Below, piece by piece: positions 1 through 7,536 of a stretch of 8,871 bases of DNA. The notes under the pieces were generated by a model. It was not told the DNA's origin. It was given only the letters and a program-made list of their open reading frames with translations, and ran no database searches. Position numbers and translations under genes: made by a program. Within the stretch, counting starts at the first letter, position 1. Each line of letters begins with the position of its first letter. This stretch comes from SCGC-AG-212-J23 sp035649175 (GTDB lineage: Bacteria; Pseudomonadota; Gammaproteobacteria; Burkholderiales; SG8-39): the NCBI GenBank assembly GCA_035649175.1, contig DASRKB010000247.1, forward strand, positions 1-8,871, written 5' to 3'.

Positions 1-768
1 GTCGTGTTCTTCGTGTTGCTTGCCCTCCTCGCGCCCTGGATCGCGCCCTACGACCCCCTGGCGACGAACTGGAGCGCCATCCGGGCCGCGCCGAGCGCCG
101 CGCACTGGTTCGGCGGCGACGAGCTCGGCCGCGACGTGCTCTCGCGGGTGATCTGGGGCGCGCGCGCGTCGATCCTCGCCGGTCTCGTCTCGGTGAGCAT
201 CTCGCTCCTGCTCGGGGTACCGGTCGGCATGCTCGCCGGCTATCTCGGCAAGTGGGTGGATGTCGTGATCTCGCGCGTCACCGACGCCATGCTCGCGTGC
301 CCGTTCCTGATCCTCGCCATCGCGCTCGCCGCCTTCCTCGGGCCCAGCCTCACCAACGCCATGATCGCGATCGGCATCTCCGCGACGCCGATCTTCATCC
401 GCCTCACGCGCGCGCAGGTGCTCTCCGCCAAGGCCGAGGACTACGTCGAAGCCGCGCGCGCGCTCGGCAACCCGCATTGGCGCATCGCCCTGCGCCACAT
501 CCTCCCCAACATCGTCGCCCCGCTCATCGTCCAGACCACGCTCGCCATCGCCGCGGCGGTCATCGCCGAGGCCAGCCTGTCCTTCCTCGGCCTCGGGCAA
601 CAGCCGCCGGCGCCCAGCTGGGGGAGCATGCTCAACACGGCGCGCAACTACATCGGCCAGGCGCCGTGGATGGCGGTCTGGCCCGGCCTGTCGATCTTCC
701 TGCTGGTGCTCTCCTTCAACCTGCTCGGCGACGGCCTGCGCGACGCGCTCGACCCGCGCCACAAGTAG
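1..768 (+). CDS. ABC transporter permease, DppC/OppC family (5' partial)
   Basis: This is the inner-membrane permease subunit of a binding-protein-dependent ABC importer of the dipeptide/oligopeptide/nickel family (DppC, OppC, GsiD type). The visible 255 codons begin inside the first membrane segment (FFVLLALLAPWIAPYDP), so the usual N-terminal tail and half of TM1 lie off the left edge. The GTG at 4 is unlikely to be the start. Hydrophobic segments follow at about residues 56-80, 97-116, 118-132, 175-200 and 226-246. The EAA loop that docks on the ATPase is clear at about nt 439-513 (EDYVEAARALGNPHWRIALR, then HILPN). The SFLGLG and PSWGSML motifs near residues 195-210 and the ending NLLGDGLRDALDPR are typical of the family. 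The substrate cannot be told from the permease alone. The next operon is functionally unrelated and has its own ribosome binding site. Confidence 0.93.
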   Translation, partial: VVFFVLLALLAPWIAPYDPLATNWSAIRAAPSAAHWFGGDELGRDVLSRVIWGARASILAGLVSVSISLLLGVPVGMLAGYLGKWVDVVISRVTDAMLACPFLILAIALAAFLGPSLTNAMIAIGISATPIFIRLTRAQVLSAKAEDYVEAARALGNPHWRIALRHILPNIVAPLIVQTTLAIAAAVIAEASLSFLGLGQQPPAPSWGSMLNTARNYIGQAPWMAVWPGLSIFLLVLSFNLLGDGLRDALDPRHK

Positions 769-788
769 ATCGGGGTCTGACCCCGATC
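768..788 (+). terminator. Perfect 9-bp palindrome overlapping the permease stop; possible terminator or dispersed repeat
   Basis: GATCGGGGT at 768-776, loop CTG at 777-779, and ACCCCGATC at 780-788 form a perfect 9-bp hairpin. It begins on the last base of the permease TAG stop. Only two T residues follow directly (789-790, then CATC), so as a Rho-independent terminator it is weak. The core GGGGTCTGACCCC is, from memory, a short palindrome seen repeatedly in proteobacterial genomes. It could therefore be a dispersed REP-like element rather than a dedicated terminator. Its position between two unrelated transcription units fits either role. Confidence 0.45.
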
Positions 789-831
789 TTCATCGCGAAT
801 TGCGCGGCGCGGCGCGTTACTATTGGGGGGT

Positions 832-839
832 AAAGGAGG
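832..839 (+). promoter_or_regulatory. Strong Shine-Dalgarno site that fixes the gspG start
   Basis: AAAGGAGG at 832-839 closely matches the 16S anti-Shine-Dalgarno complement. It lies 5 nt before the GTG at 845, and this decides the start of gspG over the in-frame TTG at 800. It is the best ribosome binding site in the window, as expected for the first and most abundantly made protein of the operon. Confidence 0.8.
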
Positions 840-844
840 GTTCG

Positions 845-1270
845 GTGAGGCCCCCAGGGGTTTGGGAGGCGCGAGGCTTTACGCTGATGGAGCTGCTGGT
901 GGTCGTGGTGATCATCGGCCTGCTCGCGGGCTTCGTCGCGCCACGTTATTTCGGTCAGCTTGGAAGGTCGGAGGTCAACACCGCCAAGGCGCAGATCGAT
1001 GCGCTCGGCAAGGCGCTTGACGCCTACCGGCTCGACACCGGCCACTACCCGAACATGGAGCTCGGTTTGAAGGCACTGATCGAGCGCCCGGCGAACGAGC
1101 CGAGCTGGAACGGTCCTTACCTGCGCAAGGACCTGCCGCTCGATCCCTGGGGCAAGCCTTACGTCTACAAGGTGCCCGGCGAGAAGGGTATTGACTTCGA
1201 CCTCCTCTCGTACGGGAAGGACGGCCAGCCGGGCGGCACCGGCGAGGCCGCCGACATCACCAACCGCTAG
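845..1270 (+). CDS. gspG: GspG-type major pseudopilin
   Basis: The product is the predicted main subunit of the periplasmic pseudopilus of a type II secretion-like machine, 141 aa from the GTG at 845. A class III prepilin leader of 11 residues ends in Gly, and the mature protein would begin FTLMELLVVVVIIGLLAGF, with Phe1 and the conserved Glu5. Cleavage and N-methylation by a prepilin peptidase not encoded in this window would be needed. After the hydrophobic helix come the usual elements: PRYFG, a long helix, YRLDTGHYP, GLKALI, GPYL, LPLDPWGKPYVY, and the C-terminal SYGKDGQPGGTGEAADI segment, which corresponds to the calcium-binding loop of PulG/GspG. Length and motif order match the family. 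It is the first gene of the operon; gspF starts 6 bp downstream. Starting at TTG 800 would give an unusually long leader without a ribosome binding site. Confidence 0.93.
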   Translation: MRPPGVWEARGFTLMELLVVVVIIGLLAGFVAPRYFGQLGRSEVNTAKAQIDALGKALDAYRLDTGHYPNMELGLKALIERPANEPSWNGPYLRKDLPLDPWGKPYVYKVPGEKGIDFDLLSYGKDGQPGGTGEAADITNR

Positions 1271-1276
1271 CCCGAC

Positions 1277-2452
1277 ATGCGTTTCCAGTTGAAGGCGATC
1301 GGCCCGGACGGCAGCGTCGAAGCGCTCGACTTCCAGGCGCCCGACCAGGCAACTGCGGTGCAGACGCTGGAAGGACGGGGCTACACCATCCTGAGCGTGA
1401 GGGAGAGGAGAACGCTCGGCTGGCGAACCTCCAGCCGTTTTCCGCTCGTGCTCTTCAGCCAGGAGCTTTGCGCGCTCCTCGGCGCCGGGTTGCCGCTCGT
1501 CGAATCGATCGATACGCTCGCACAGAAGGAGCGCTCGCAGGAGTGGCGGGCGGTGCTGGAGGGCATCTCCCGGTCCCTGCGACAGGGGCAGCCGCTGTCG
1601 GCGGCGCTCGAGCAGTACCCGCAGGCGTTCGGCGCCCTTTACATCGCGACCGTGCGCGCCGCCGAGCGCACGAGCGACCTCGCGCCCTCGCTCGCGCGCT
1701 ACATCGCCTACGCGACGCAGCTCGAGGCGATCCGCAAACGCGTCGTCAACGCCTCGATCTATCCCCTGCTGCTCATTGCCGTGGGCGGCATGGTGGCGCT
1801 CTTCCTTCTCCTCTACGTCGTGCCGCGCTTCGGCAAGATCTACGCCGAACGCGGGGCCGACCTGCCGCTCTTCTCGCGCTGGCTGCTCTCGTGGGGCCAG
1901 GCGGTCGACCAGCATGGCTGGCTGGTGCTGGCAGTGCTGTCGCTTCTCGCCGTCTCTGCCGTCGTTGTCCTCAGAAACGCGAAAGGCCGCGTCACGGACT
2001 TTCTCTGGCGGCTGCCGGCCCTCGGCGAGCGGCTCAAGGTGTACCAGCTCGCCCGCTTCTACCGAACGATCGGGATGCTGGTGCGCGGCGGCACGCCGCT
2101 CGTCGCGGCGCTCGAGACTTCCGGCGAGCTGTTGCATCCCATGCTGCGCGAGCGCCTCGCGGCGGCGAGCCACGCCATCGCCGAGGGACAGCGCCTCTCG
2201 GCGTCGATGGAGGCGAACGGGCTCACCACGCCGGTCGCGGCGCGCCTGCTCGCGGTGGGCGAGTCCGGCGGCAACATCGGCGAGATGCTCGAGAACATCG
2301 CCGCGTTCCACGACGAGGAAATGGCGCGCTGGGTCGACTGGTTCACGCGCCTCTTCGAGCCGATCCTCATGGCGCTGATCGGCCTGGTGATCGGCGTCAT
2401 CGTCATCCTGATGTACATGCCGATCTTCGAGCTCGCCGGCGGACTGCAATGA
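1277..2452 (+). CDS. gspF: GspF/PilC-type inner-membrane platform protein
   Basis: This is the polytopic platform protein that links the cytoplasmic ATPase to pseudopilin insertion and extraction. It has 391 aa, close to the usual length of about 400. The N-terminal cytoplasmic region (about residues 1-60: RFQLKAIGPDGSVEA, then ALxxxGYTILSV) is followed by two tandem T2SSF helical domains. The first spans about 60-185 and ends in a membrane segment at 160-184 (SIYPLLLIAVGGMVALFLLL). The second spans about 255-385 and ends in a membrane segment at about 363-385 (ILMALIGLVIGVIVILMYMP). A further membrane segment lies at 214-233. The repeat of the domain is visible in RFYRTIGMLVRGGTPLVAAL matching the earlier LCALLGAGLPLVESI stretch, and VGESGGNIGEML matching AAERTSDLAPSL. 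The stop TGA overlaps the gspE ATG in an ATGA junction, implying coupled translation. Confidence 0.93.
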   Translation: MRFQLKAIGPDGSVEALDFQAPDQATAVQTLEGRGYTILSVRERRTLGWRTSSRFPLVLFSQELCALLGAGLPLVESIDTLAQKERSQEWRAVLEGISRSLRQGQPLSAALEQYPQAFGALYIATVRAAERTSDLAPSLARYIAYATQLEAIRKRVVNASIYPLLLIAVGGMVALFLLLYVVPRFGKIYAERGADLPLFSRWLLSWGQAVDQHGWLVLAVLSLLAVSAVVVLRNAKGRVTDFLWRLPALGERLKVYQLARFYRTIGMLVRGGTPLVAALETSGELLHPMLRERLAAASHAIAEGQRLSASMEANGLTTPVAARLLAVGESGGNIGEMLENIAAFHDEEMARWVDWFTRLFEPILMALIGLVIGVIVILMYMPIFELAGGLQ

Positions 2453-4110
2453 TCGACCTGGAGCAGATTTCGAGAGCGAGGCAAGCGGCGGCCGCGGCGC
2501 GCCGGCGGCTCGTGGATGTGCTCGAGGAGTCGCTCGGCCTCGATCCCGACGCGTTCACGGCGCGCCTCGCGGGCACGCTGCGCATCGAGCCGATCTCCAT
2601 GGCGGAGCTGCGCGGCTGCGCGCCCGCCTTCGACCTGCTGCCCTTCGCCGAGGGCGCGCAGCGCGGCTGCGCGCTGCTGCGCGGCGCGGGCGAGCTGCTG
2701 CTCGCCTTCGACGATCCGTTCTCCGGCGAGCTGCAGGCCTGGGCCGAGGAGCGCATCGCCGAGCCCTTCCGCTGGCGGCTCGCGCACCGCGGCGACCTCG
2801 TCGCCTTCCTCGCGGGACACGAGGAGTCGCTGCGGGCCCTCGATGCCGTCCAGAGCGAGACCGGCGGCGCGGCGGAGGAGCGCGGGCGGGTGGAGGACCT
2901 GTCGCTCAAGGCGATCGGCGACGAGACGAGCGAGGTGGTGCGCCTGGTGCGCTCCACCCTGCGCGACGCGCTGCTCATCGGCGCGAGCGACGTGCACCTC
3001 GAGACGGTGCCCGGCGGGCTCGCCATCAAGTTCCGCATCGACGGCATCCTCTCGCAGGCGAAGCTGATCCAGGACGCGCGCCAGGCCGAGCAGGCGATCG
3101 CGCGCGTCAAGGTACTGGCCGAGCTCGACATCACCGAGCGGCGCGTGCCGCAGGACGGGCGCTTCAAGGCACTCGAGCGCGGCCGCGCGGTCGACTTCCG
3201 CGTCTCGATCATGCCGAGCATCCACGGCGAGGACGCGGTGCTGCGCATCCTCGACAAGCAGGCGCTCTACGAGGCGACGCAGCAGCAGCTCTCGCTCGAC
3301 TCGCTGGGCTTCGAGGCCGACGACGTGAAGAAGCTGCGCCGGCTCTCGCACGAGCCCTACGGCATGCTGCTCGTCACCGGCCCGACCGGCTCGGGCAAGA
3401 CCACCACGCTCTACGCGGCGATCAGCGAGATCAATTGCGGCCAGGACAAGATCGTCACCATCGAGGACCCCGTCGAGTACCAGCTCCCGGGCGTCCTGCA
3501 GATCCCGGTGAACGAGAAAAAAGGCCTCAGCTTCGCGCGCGGCCTGCGCTCGATCCTGCGCCACGACCCTGACAAGATCATGGTGGGCGAGATCCGCGAC
3601 CCCGAGACGGCCAACATCGCCGTGCAGTCGGCGCTCACCGGCCACCTCGTGTTCACCACCGTGCACGCGAACAACGTCTTCGACGTCATCGGCCGCTTCA
3701 TGCACATGAACGTCGACCTGTACGGCTTCGTCTCGGCGCTCAACGCCATCCTCGCCCAGCGCCTGGTGCGCCTGGTCTGCCCCCACTGCTCCAAGAGAGA
3801 AGAACCGTCGAAGGAATTGCTGCAGGAGAGTGGACTGGACGGCATCGACGTTTCCCAGTGGAACTTCGTGTCGGGGACAGGCTGCCGCGAGTGCCGCGGC
3901 GCCGGCTTCAAGGGCCGCAAGGCGATCGCCGAGCTGATGATCCTGACCGACGAGCTGCGCGAGCTCGTCACCTCGCGCGCGCCCTTGCGCGCGCTCAAGG
4001 AGACCGCGCAGCGCTCGGGCACGCGCTTCCTGCGCGAGGCGGCGTTCGACGCGGTGAGAAAGGGCGAGACCACGCTGGCGGAGATCAACCGTGTCACTTT
4101 TGTTTCCTGA
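2449..4110 (+). CDS. gspE: GspE/PilB-type assembly ATPase
   Basis: This cytoplasmic hexameric ATPase drives pseudopilus extension. It has 553 aa from the ATG at 2449; an in-frame open stretch runs upstream to 1468 but overlaps gspF and is not coding. The N-terminal part (about 1-150) is a divergent, helix-rich MshEN/T2SSE_N-like region. The core then shows SDVHLE (about 182-187), RIDG, a region equivalent to the Asp box, and a Walker A at 311-319 (GPTGSGKTT). It continues with TIEDPVEYQLPG, a Walker B at about 376-383 (KIMVGEIRD) and the His box at 397-408 (TGHLVFTTVHAN). A zinc-type four-cysteine module is formed by Cys444, Cys447, Cys479 and Cys482, as in GspE and PilB. All catalytic motifs are intact, so it should be active. 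It overlaps the next gene by 20 bp. Confidence 0.95.
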   Translation: MIDLEQISRARQAAAAARRRLVDVLEESLGLDPDAFTARLAGTLRIEPISMAELRGCAPAFDLLPFAEGAQRGCALLRGAGELLLAFDDPFSGELQAWAEERIAEPFRWRLAHRGDLVAFLAGHEESLRALDAVQSETGGAAEERGRVEDLSLKAIGDETSEVVRLVRSTLRDALLIGASDVHLETVPGGLAIKFRIDGILSQAKLIQDARQAEQAIARVKVLAELDITERRVPQDGRFKALERGRAVDFRVSIMPSIHGEDAVLRILDKQALYEATQQQLSLDSLGFEADDVKKLRRLSHEPYGMLLVTGPTGSGKTTTLYAAISEINCGQDKIVTIEDPVEYQLPGVLQIPVNEKKGLSFARGLRSILRHDPDKIMVGEIRDPETANIAVQSALTGHLVFTTVHANNVFDVIGRFMHMNVDLYGFVSALNAILAQRLVRLVCPHCSKREEPSKELLQESGLDGIDVSQWNFVSGTGCRECRGAGFKGRKAIAELMILTDELRELVTSRAPLRALKETAQRSGTRFLREAAFDAVRKGETTLAEINRVTFVS

Positions 4111-4609
4111 GCGGCGGACGATCCGGCTCTCTCAGGGGATGAGCCTTGAGAAGCTGAAAGGCCGCATTACCGTCATCCTGCCCAACCAGTACGTGCGCTA
4201 CGCGCTCGTGCCCTGGAACGACGCGCTCGAGGGCGAGGCGGAGGAGCAGGCCTACCTGCGCCACCACTTCGCCAAGGTGCACGGCGAGCGTGCCAAGGGC
4301 TGGGCCTTCCGCTGGAGCGATGGCCTGGCGAGCGCCATCGACAAGCACTTGCTGGACGATATCAAGCGGAGAAAGAACGTCGTTTCCATCCAGCCCGCTC
4401 TGATGGCGGCGTTCAACGCCGCGCGCACGAAAATCCCCGCCGCCGGCGCCTGGTTGGTGCTCGCCGACGAAGACCGGACCTGCGTCGCGCTCTACGCGCG
4501 TGGCAAGTGGCTCGCGGTGCAGAACGCCCGCGGCCCGTGGGGAGAGATCCTGGAAAGGGAAAGGCACAGGACGGCGACGGCGGTGCAGGAAGTGATGCAT
4601 GTTCAGTAG
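4091..4609 (+). CDS. Short PilM/GspL-N-like cytoplasmic assembly protein
   Basis: This 172-aa protein has no signal peptide or membrane segment and sits where PilM (type IV pili) or the cytoplasmic half of GspL would be expected, just before a PilN-like gene. Visible features are TVILPNQYVRYALVPWND (about residues 27-44), an EEQAYLRHHF stretch, SAIDKHLLDDI, and SIQPALMAAFNAAR (about residues 98-111). The VxxLxNxxVRYxxVPW opening resembles the start of actin-like GspL/PilM domains. It is only about half the length of PilM (about 350 aa), so an incomplete actin-like fold is likely. The GTG at 4091 is chosen because GGAG at 4080-4083 lies 7 nt upstream and the upstream residues SLLFPERRTIRL look native. 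The ATG at 4139 is the alternative. Function is inferred mainly from position: coupling the ATPase to the PilN-like protein. Confidence 0.68.
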   Translation: MSLLFPERRTIRLSQGMSLEKLKGRITVILPNQYVRYALVPWNDALEGEAEEQAYLRHHFAKVHGERAKGWAFRWSDGLASAIDKHLLDDIKRRKNVVSIQPALMAAFNAARTKIPAAGAWLVLADEDRTCVALYARGKWLAVQNARGPWGEILERERHRTATAVQEVMHVQ

Positions 4610-5114
4610 GCCGCGCAGACTCGAGCTCGACTACCTCGCCTCGCGACGGCCCACACGCTGGCCGGGCGTGCTGGTGCTCGCGATCTCGCTCGCCCTCGCT
4701 GCCACGCTCTTCGGGCGCTGGCGCGAGGCGCAGGTCGAGCTCGCGCGCCTGGAGGCCGCCGGCATGGTGTCCTTCGAGAGGCGCGCCGCACCGGTCCCGG
4801 AGGCGCGCCTCGCCGAGGAGGCAAAGGCCGCCGAAGCCGTGGTGCGCAGCCTCGCGCTGCCCTGGGCGGCGCTGGTGCGCGCGGTCGAGCAGGCGGCGAC
4901 GCGCGACGTGGCGCTGCTCCAGCTGCAGCCCGACCCGCAGGCGCGGCTGCTGCGCCTGAGCGCCGAGGCGCGCCACCGTGAAGCCATGTTCGCTTACGTG
5001 CGCCGGCTCTCCGCCGCCGAGGGGCTCGCCGAGGTGCACCTGGTCAGCCACCAGGTGAACCGCGACGATCCGCAACGGCCCTTGCAGTTCTCGGTGCAGG
5101 CGACGCTGCGATGA
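4599..5114 (+). CDS. PilN / GspL C-terminal-like inner-membrane protein
   Basis: This bitopic inner-membrane protein of 171 aa is the predicted partner of the preceding PilM-like and following PilO-like proteins. A basic cytoplasmic N-terminus (about 1-21) precedes one membrane helix at about 22-38 (PGVLVLAISLALAATLF). A periplasmic coiled-coil stretch (about 40-95, rich in Ala/Glu/Arg) follows. The compact C-terminal domain (about 100-171) has an ALLQLQPDP and LRLSAEARHREAMFAYVRRL pattern, as in the ferredoxin-like domain of PilN and GspL. AGGA at 4587-4590 lies 8 nt before the ATG. The gene overlaps the previous one by 11 bp and the next by 4 bp (ATGA). The assignment rests on topology, length and order rather than a strong signature motif. 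Confidence 0.72.
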   Translation: MFSRPRRLELDYLASRRPTRWPGVLVLAISLALAATLFGRWREAQVELARLEAAGMVSFERRAAPVPEARLAEEAKAAEAVVRSLALPWAALVRAVEQAATRDVALLQLQPDPQARLLRLSAEARHREAMFAYVRRLSAAEGLAEVHLVSHQVNRDDPQRPLQFSVQATLR

Positions 5115-5647
5115 AGGAGCGGCTCGAGAAGGCCCTGCGCCGCCTCGGTCCCGCCGGGATCCTCGGCATCGGCGTGCTCCTCGCCTGCGGCGGGTTCTGG
5201 AGCTCCGAGCTGCGACCGATGGAGCGCGAGATCTCGCAAAGGCAGGCGGCCGCAGAGCGCCTTCGCTCGCGCACGCCCTACCAGCCGGTGTCGCGCGATT
5301 CGCGCGCCGAGGAGCTGCGCCGCTTCCATTCGCTATTCCCCTCGCCACGCGATCTCACCGCCGAAATCGAGAAGCTGCACCGTCTGGCCCGCGGCGCGGG
5401 TCTCGAGCTCGCGCAGGGGGAGTACCGCCTGGAGCGGCCGGCGACGGGCCTGTGGGCCTACCGCGTCACGCTGCCGGTGGCGGGCAGCTACCCGCAGCTC
5501 AGGGAATTCATCGCCGCGGTGCTGAAAGCAATGCCCACGGCGTCGCTCGACGCGATGCGCTTCGAGCGCAAGCGCGCCGCCGATCCCCAGCTCGAGGCGC
5601 AGGTGCGCCTCACGCTCTACGTGCGCCCCACCGGAGACGTCCCATGA
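5111..5647 (+). CDS. PilO/GspM-like inner-membrane assembly protein
   Basis: This is a 178-aa bitopic membrane protein. A short charged N-terminus precedes a membrane helix at about 13-30 (GPAGILGIGVLLACGGFW), then a periplasmic coiled-coil (about 34-90), then an alpha/beta domain (about 90-178). The stretch YRVTLPVAGSYPQLREFI and the following LKAMPTASLDAMRFER are characteristic of the ferredoxin-like domain of PilO/GspM proteins. Such proteins pair with PilN/GspL to form the alignment complex between platform and secretin. An ATGA overlap joins it both to the PilN-like gene upstream and to the secretin gene downstream, so the three products are likely made in fixed ratio. Confidence 0.78.
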   Translation: MKERLEKALRRLGPAGILGIGVLLACGGFWSSELRPMEREISQRQAAAERLRSRTPYQPVSRDSRAEELRRFHSLFPSPRDLTAEIEKLHRLARGAGLELAQGEYRLERPATGLWAYRVTLPVAGSYPQLREFIAAVLKAMPTASLDAMRFERKRAADPQLEAQVRLTLYVRPTGDVP

Positions 5648-7536
5648 GGAAATTCGCCTGGATCGGCCTGCTGCTGCTTGTCTCAGCCTGTGCGATCGTG
5701 CCGCCCGGGCCCGTCGACGAGGCGCGCAAGCGCTACGCCGAGGGCCAAACCGAGGAGGCGCTCGCGATCATCGAGCAGGCGGCCAAGGAGAAGCCCGGCG
5801 ACCCCAAGCTGCGCGCCGAGCAGGTCCGCATGCGCGAGCTCGCGCTCTACCAGTGGCTCGCGCAGGCCGAGGCGCTGCGCGGCGCCGGTCAGCTCGAGGC
5901 AGCCGAGGCGCTCTACCGCCGCGTGCAACAGCTTGAGCCGGCGAACGCGCGCGCCCGATCGGGCCTGGCGCAGACCGAAGCCGAGCGGCGCCACCGCGGC
6001 GCGATCGCCGCGGCCGAGATGCTGGTGAGGAACGAGCGCTATCGCGAGGCGCAGGACGTGCTGCGGCCGGTGCTCGCCGAGAACCCAAGCCAGCGCGAGG
6101 CTCGCCGCCTGCAGCGCGCCATCGACGACAAGCTGGTGAGACCCGTGATCCTCAGCGCGGAGCTGCGCCCGCCGAACCCGCAGCCGATCACCCTCGAGCT
6201 GCGCGACGTCACGGTGCGCAACATCTTCGACGTGCTGCAGCGCACGACCGGCGTCACGTTCATCTTCGACCGCGACGTGCGCACCGACCAGCGCGCCAGC
6301 ATCGCGTTGCGCAACGCCTCGATCGAGGAGGCGATCCGCATGGCCGCGCTCACCACCTCGCTCGAGCACAAGGTGCTGAACGAGAGCTCGGTGTTCATGT
6401 TCCCCAGCACGCCGCAGAAGATGCGCGAGTACCAGGAGCTCGTGGTCAAGGGCTTCTACCTCGCCAACGCCGACGTCAAGCAGACGGCGAACATGATCCG
6501 CACGCTCGTCAAGACGCGCGACATCTTCATCGACGAGAAGATCGGCCTGCTCGTCATCAAGGACACGCCGGCGGCGATCCGCCTCGCCGAGCGGCTGATC
6601 GCAGCGCAGGACCTGGCCGAGCCCGAAGTGATGCTGGAGGTCGAGGTGCTCGAGGTGAGCCGGAGTCGCCTGCAGGAGCTCGGACTGCGCTTCCCCGACA
6701 CGCTCTCGGTCGGCATCACGGGGGCGGAGGGGCGCGGTACGGCGACCCTCGAAGAGCTCCGCTCCGGCAACTCGGGACTGGTGACGTTCCGCTTCAGCGA
6801 TCCGCTGTTCCTGCTCAGCCTGCGCCAGCAGGACGGCGCGACCACCGTGCTCGCGAACCCGCGCATCCGCGTCAAGAACAAGGACAAGGCGCGCGTGCAC
6901 ATCGGCGACCGCGTGCCGGTGATCACCACGACCGCCGCGGCCACCGGCGGTTTCGTCTCCGAGTCGGTGACCTACCTCGATGTCGGCCTGAAGCTCGAGG
7001 TCGAGCCGCAGATCTTCCTCGACGACGAGGTGGGCATCAAGGTCGGGCTGGAGGTGAGCAACATCGCGCGCGAGGTGCGCAGCGTCGGCTCGAGCACCCT
7101 CACCTACCAGATCGGCACGCGCAACGCCGCCACCAACCTGCGCCTGCGCGACGGCGAGACGCAGGTGCTCGCGGGCCTGATCAGCGACGAGGACCGCAAG
7201 ACCGCCGACCGCGTCCCCGGGCTGGGCGAGCTGCCGGTCGCGGGCCGGCTGTTCTCGCACACGCGCGACAGCGTGAGTCGCACGGAAATCATCCTTCTCA
7301 TCACGCCTCGCCTCGCGCGCACCCTCGCTCGTCCCGAGGCGGGCTCGATCGAGTTCGCCGCTGGCACAGAGGCGGCGACCGGCGCGCGCCCCGCGGTCGT
7401 GTTGCCCGTGGTGCCGGGGTCCGCGCCGATCGTACCGCCCGAGCCCCCCGCCGCGCCGGGCGCGCCCGCCCAGGCGCCGGTCGCGCCGCCGATCGTGCCC
7501 TTCGGCGGGATGCAGCCGCCGGCGCCGTCTCAATGA
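5644..7536 (+). CDS. TPR-containing lipoprotein secretin (GspD/PilQ/MshL-like)
   Basis: This is the predicted outer-membrane secretin channel of the machine, 630 aa from the ATG at 5644. A lipoprotein signal with lipobox V-S-A-C (lipidated Cys16) opens the protein. Ala at +2 does not signal inner-membrane retention, so outer-membrane sorting by Lol is expected. Residues about 22-165 are helical TPR-like repeats (EARKRYAEGQTEEALAIIE; GQLEAAEALYRRVQQLEPAN; YREAQDVLRPVLAENPSQ). A short STN/N0-like domain begins near 182 (ITLELRDVTVRNIFDVLQ) and a secretin N-domain near 266-335. The secretin core spans about 335-557 and includes GDRVPVITT, the VPGLGELPVAGRLF signature at 524, and EIILLITPRL at 548-557. 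The last 70 or so residues are a Pro/Ala-rich tail. No separate pilotin is seen. The stop overlaps the next start by 4 bp. Confidence 0.92.
   Translation: MRKFAWIGLLLLVSACAIVPPGPVDEARKRYAEGQTEEALAIIEQAAKEKPGDPKLRAEQVRMRELALYQWLAQAEALRGAGQLEAAEALYRRVQQLEPANARARSGLAQTEAERRHRGAIAAAEMLVRNERYREAQDVLRPVLAENPSQREARRLQRAIDDKLVRPVILSAELRPPNPQPITLELRDVTVRNIFDVLQRTTGVTFIFDRDVRTDQRASIALRNASIEEAIRMAALTTSLEHKVLNESSVFMFPSTPQKMREYQELVVKGFYLANADVKQTANMIRTLVKTRDIFIDEKIGLLVIKDTPAAIRLAERLIAAQDLAEPEVMLEVEVLEVSRSRLQELGLRFPDTLSVGITGAEGRGTATLEELRSGNSGLVTFRFSDPLFLLSLRQQDGATTVLANPRIRVKNKDKARVHIGDRVPVITTTAAATGGFVSESVTYLDVGLKLEVEPQIFLDDEVGIKVGLEVSNIAREVRSVGSSTLTYQIGTRNAATNLRLRDGETQVLAGLISDEDRKTADRVPGLGELPVAGRLFSHTRDSVSRTEIILLITPRLARTLARPEAGSIEFAAGTEAATGARPAVVLPVVPGSAPIVPPEPPAAPGAPAQAPVAPPIVPFGGMQPPAPSQ

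Noticed and set aside
4..6. GTG as the permease start
   Set aside because: The protein at this point is already inside the first membrane segment of a DppC-type permease, so the true start lies upstream of the window.
818..823. TACTAT as a -10 box for the gspG operon
   Set aside because: No acceptable -35 hexamer lies 16-18 bp upstream; the TTGCGC at 800-805 is only 12 bp away. A promoter is expected here but cannot be placed.
800..844. TTG 800 as the gspG start
   Set aside because: It has no ribosome binding site and would add 15 residues to the prepilin leader. GTG 845 has AAAGGAGG at 5-nt spacing.
1468..2448. Open frame extending upstream of gspE
   Set aside because: It overlaps gspF completely and reads as Arg/Ala-rich noise. 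The ATG at 2449 in the ATGA junction is the natural start.
716..2449. Long minus-strand open frame of 577 codons
   Set aside because: It lies antisense to gspG and gspF. Its composition (Arg, Ala, Glu, His, Asp-rich, low complexity) is typical of a shadow frame in GC-rich coding DNA.
2059..3786. Long minus-strand open frame of 575 codons
   Set aside because: It is antisense to gspF and gspE, has no recognisable motif, and the plus strand carries intact ATPase motifs throughout.
3975..3994. GC-rich inverted repeat (7-bp arms GCGCGCG/CGCGCGC, 6-nt loop) inside gspE
   Set aside because: It comes from alternating GC codons for Arg and Ala in a conserved part of the ATPase and has no sign of independent function.
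4139..4141. ATG 4139 as the start of the PilM-like gene
   Set aside because: The nearest purine run (AGGGG) is too close to the ATG, while GTG 4091 has a well-spaced GGAG. It remains possible.
5683..7533. Long minus-strand open frame of 616 codons
   Set aside because: It is antisense to the secretin gene and its composition is that of a shadow frame.
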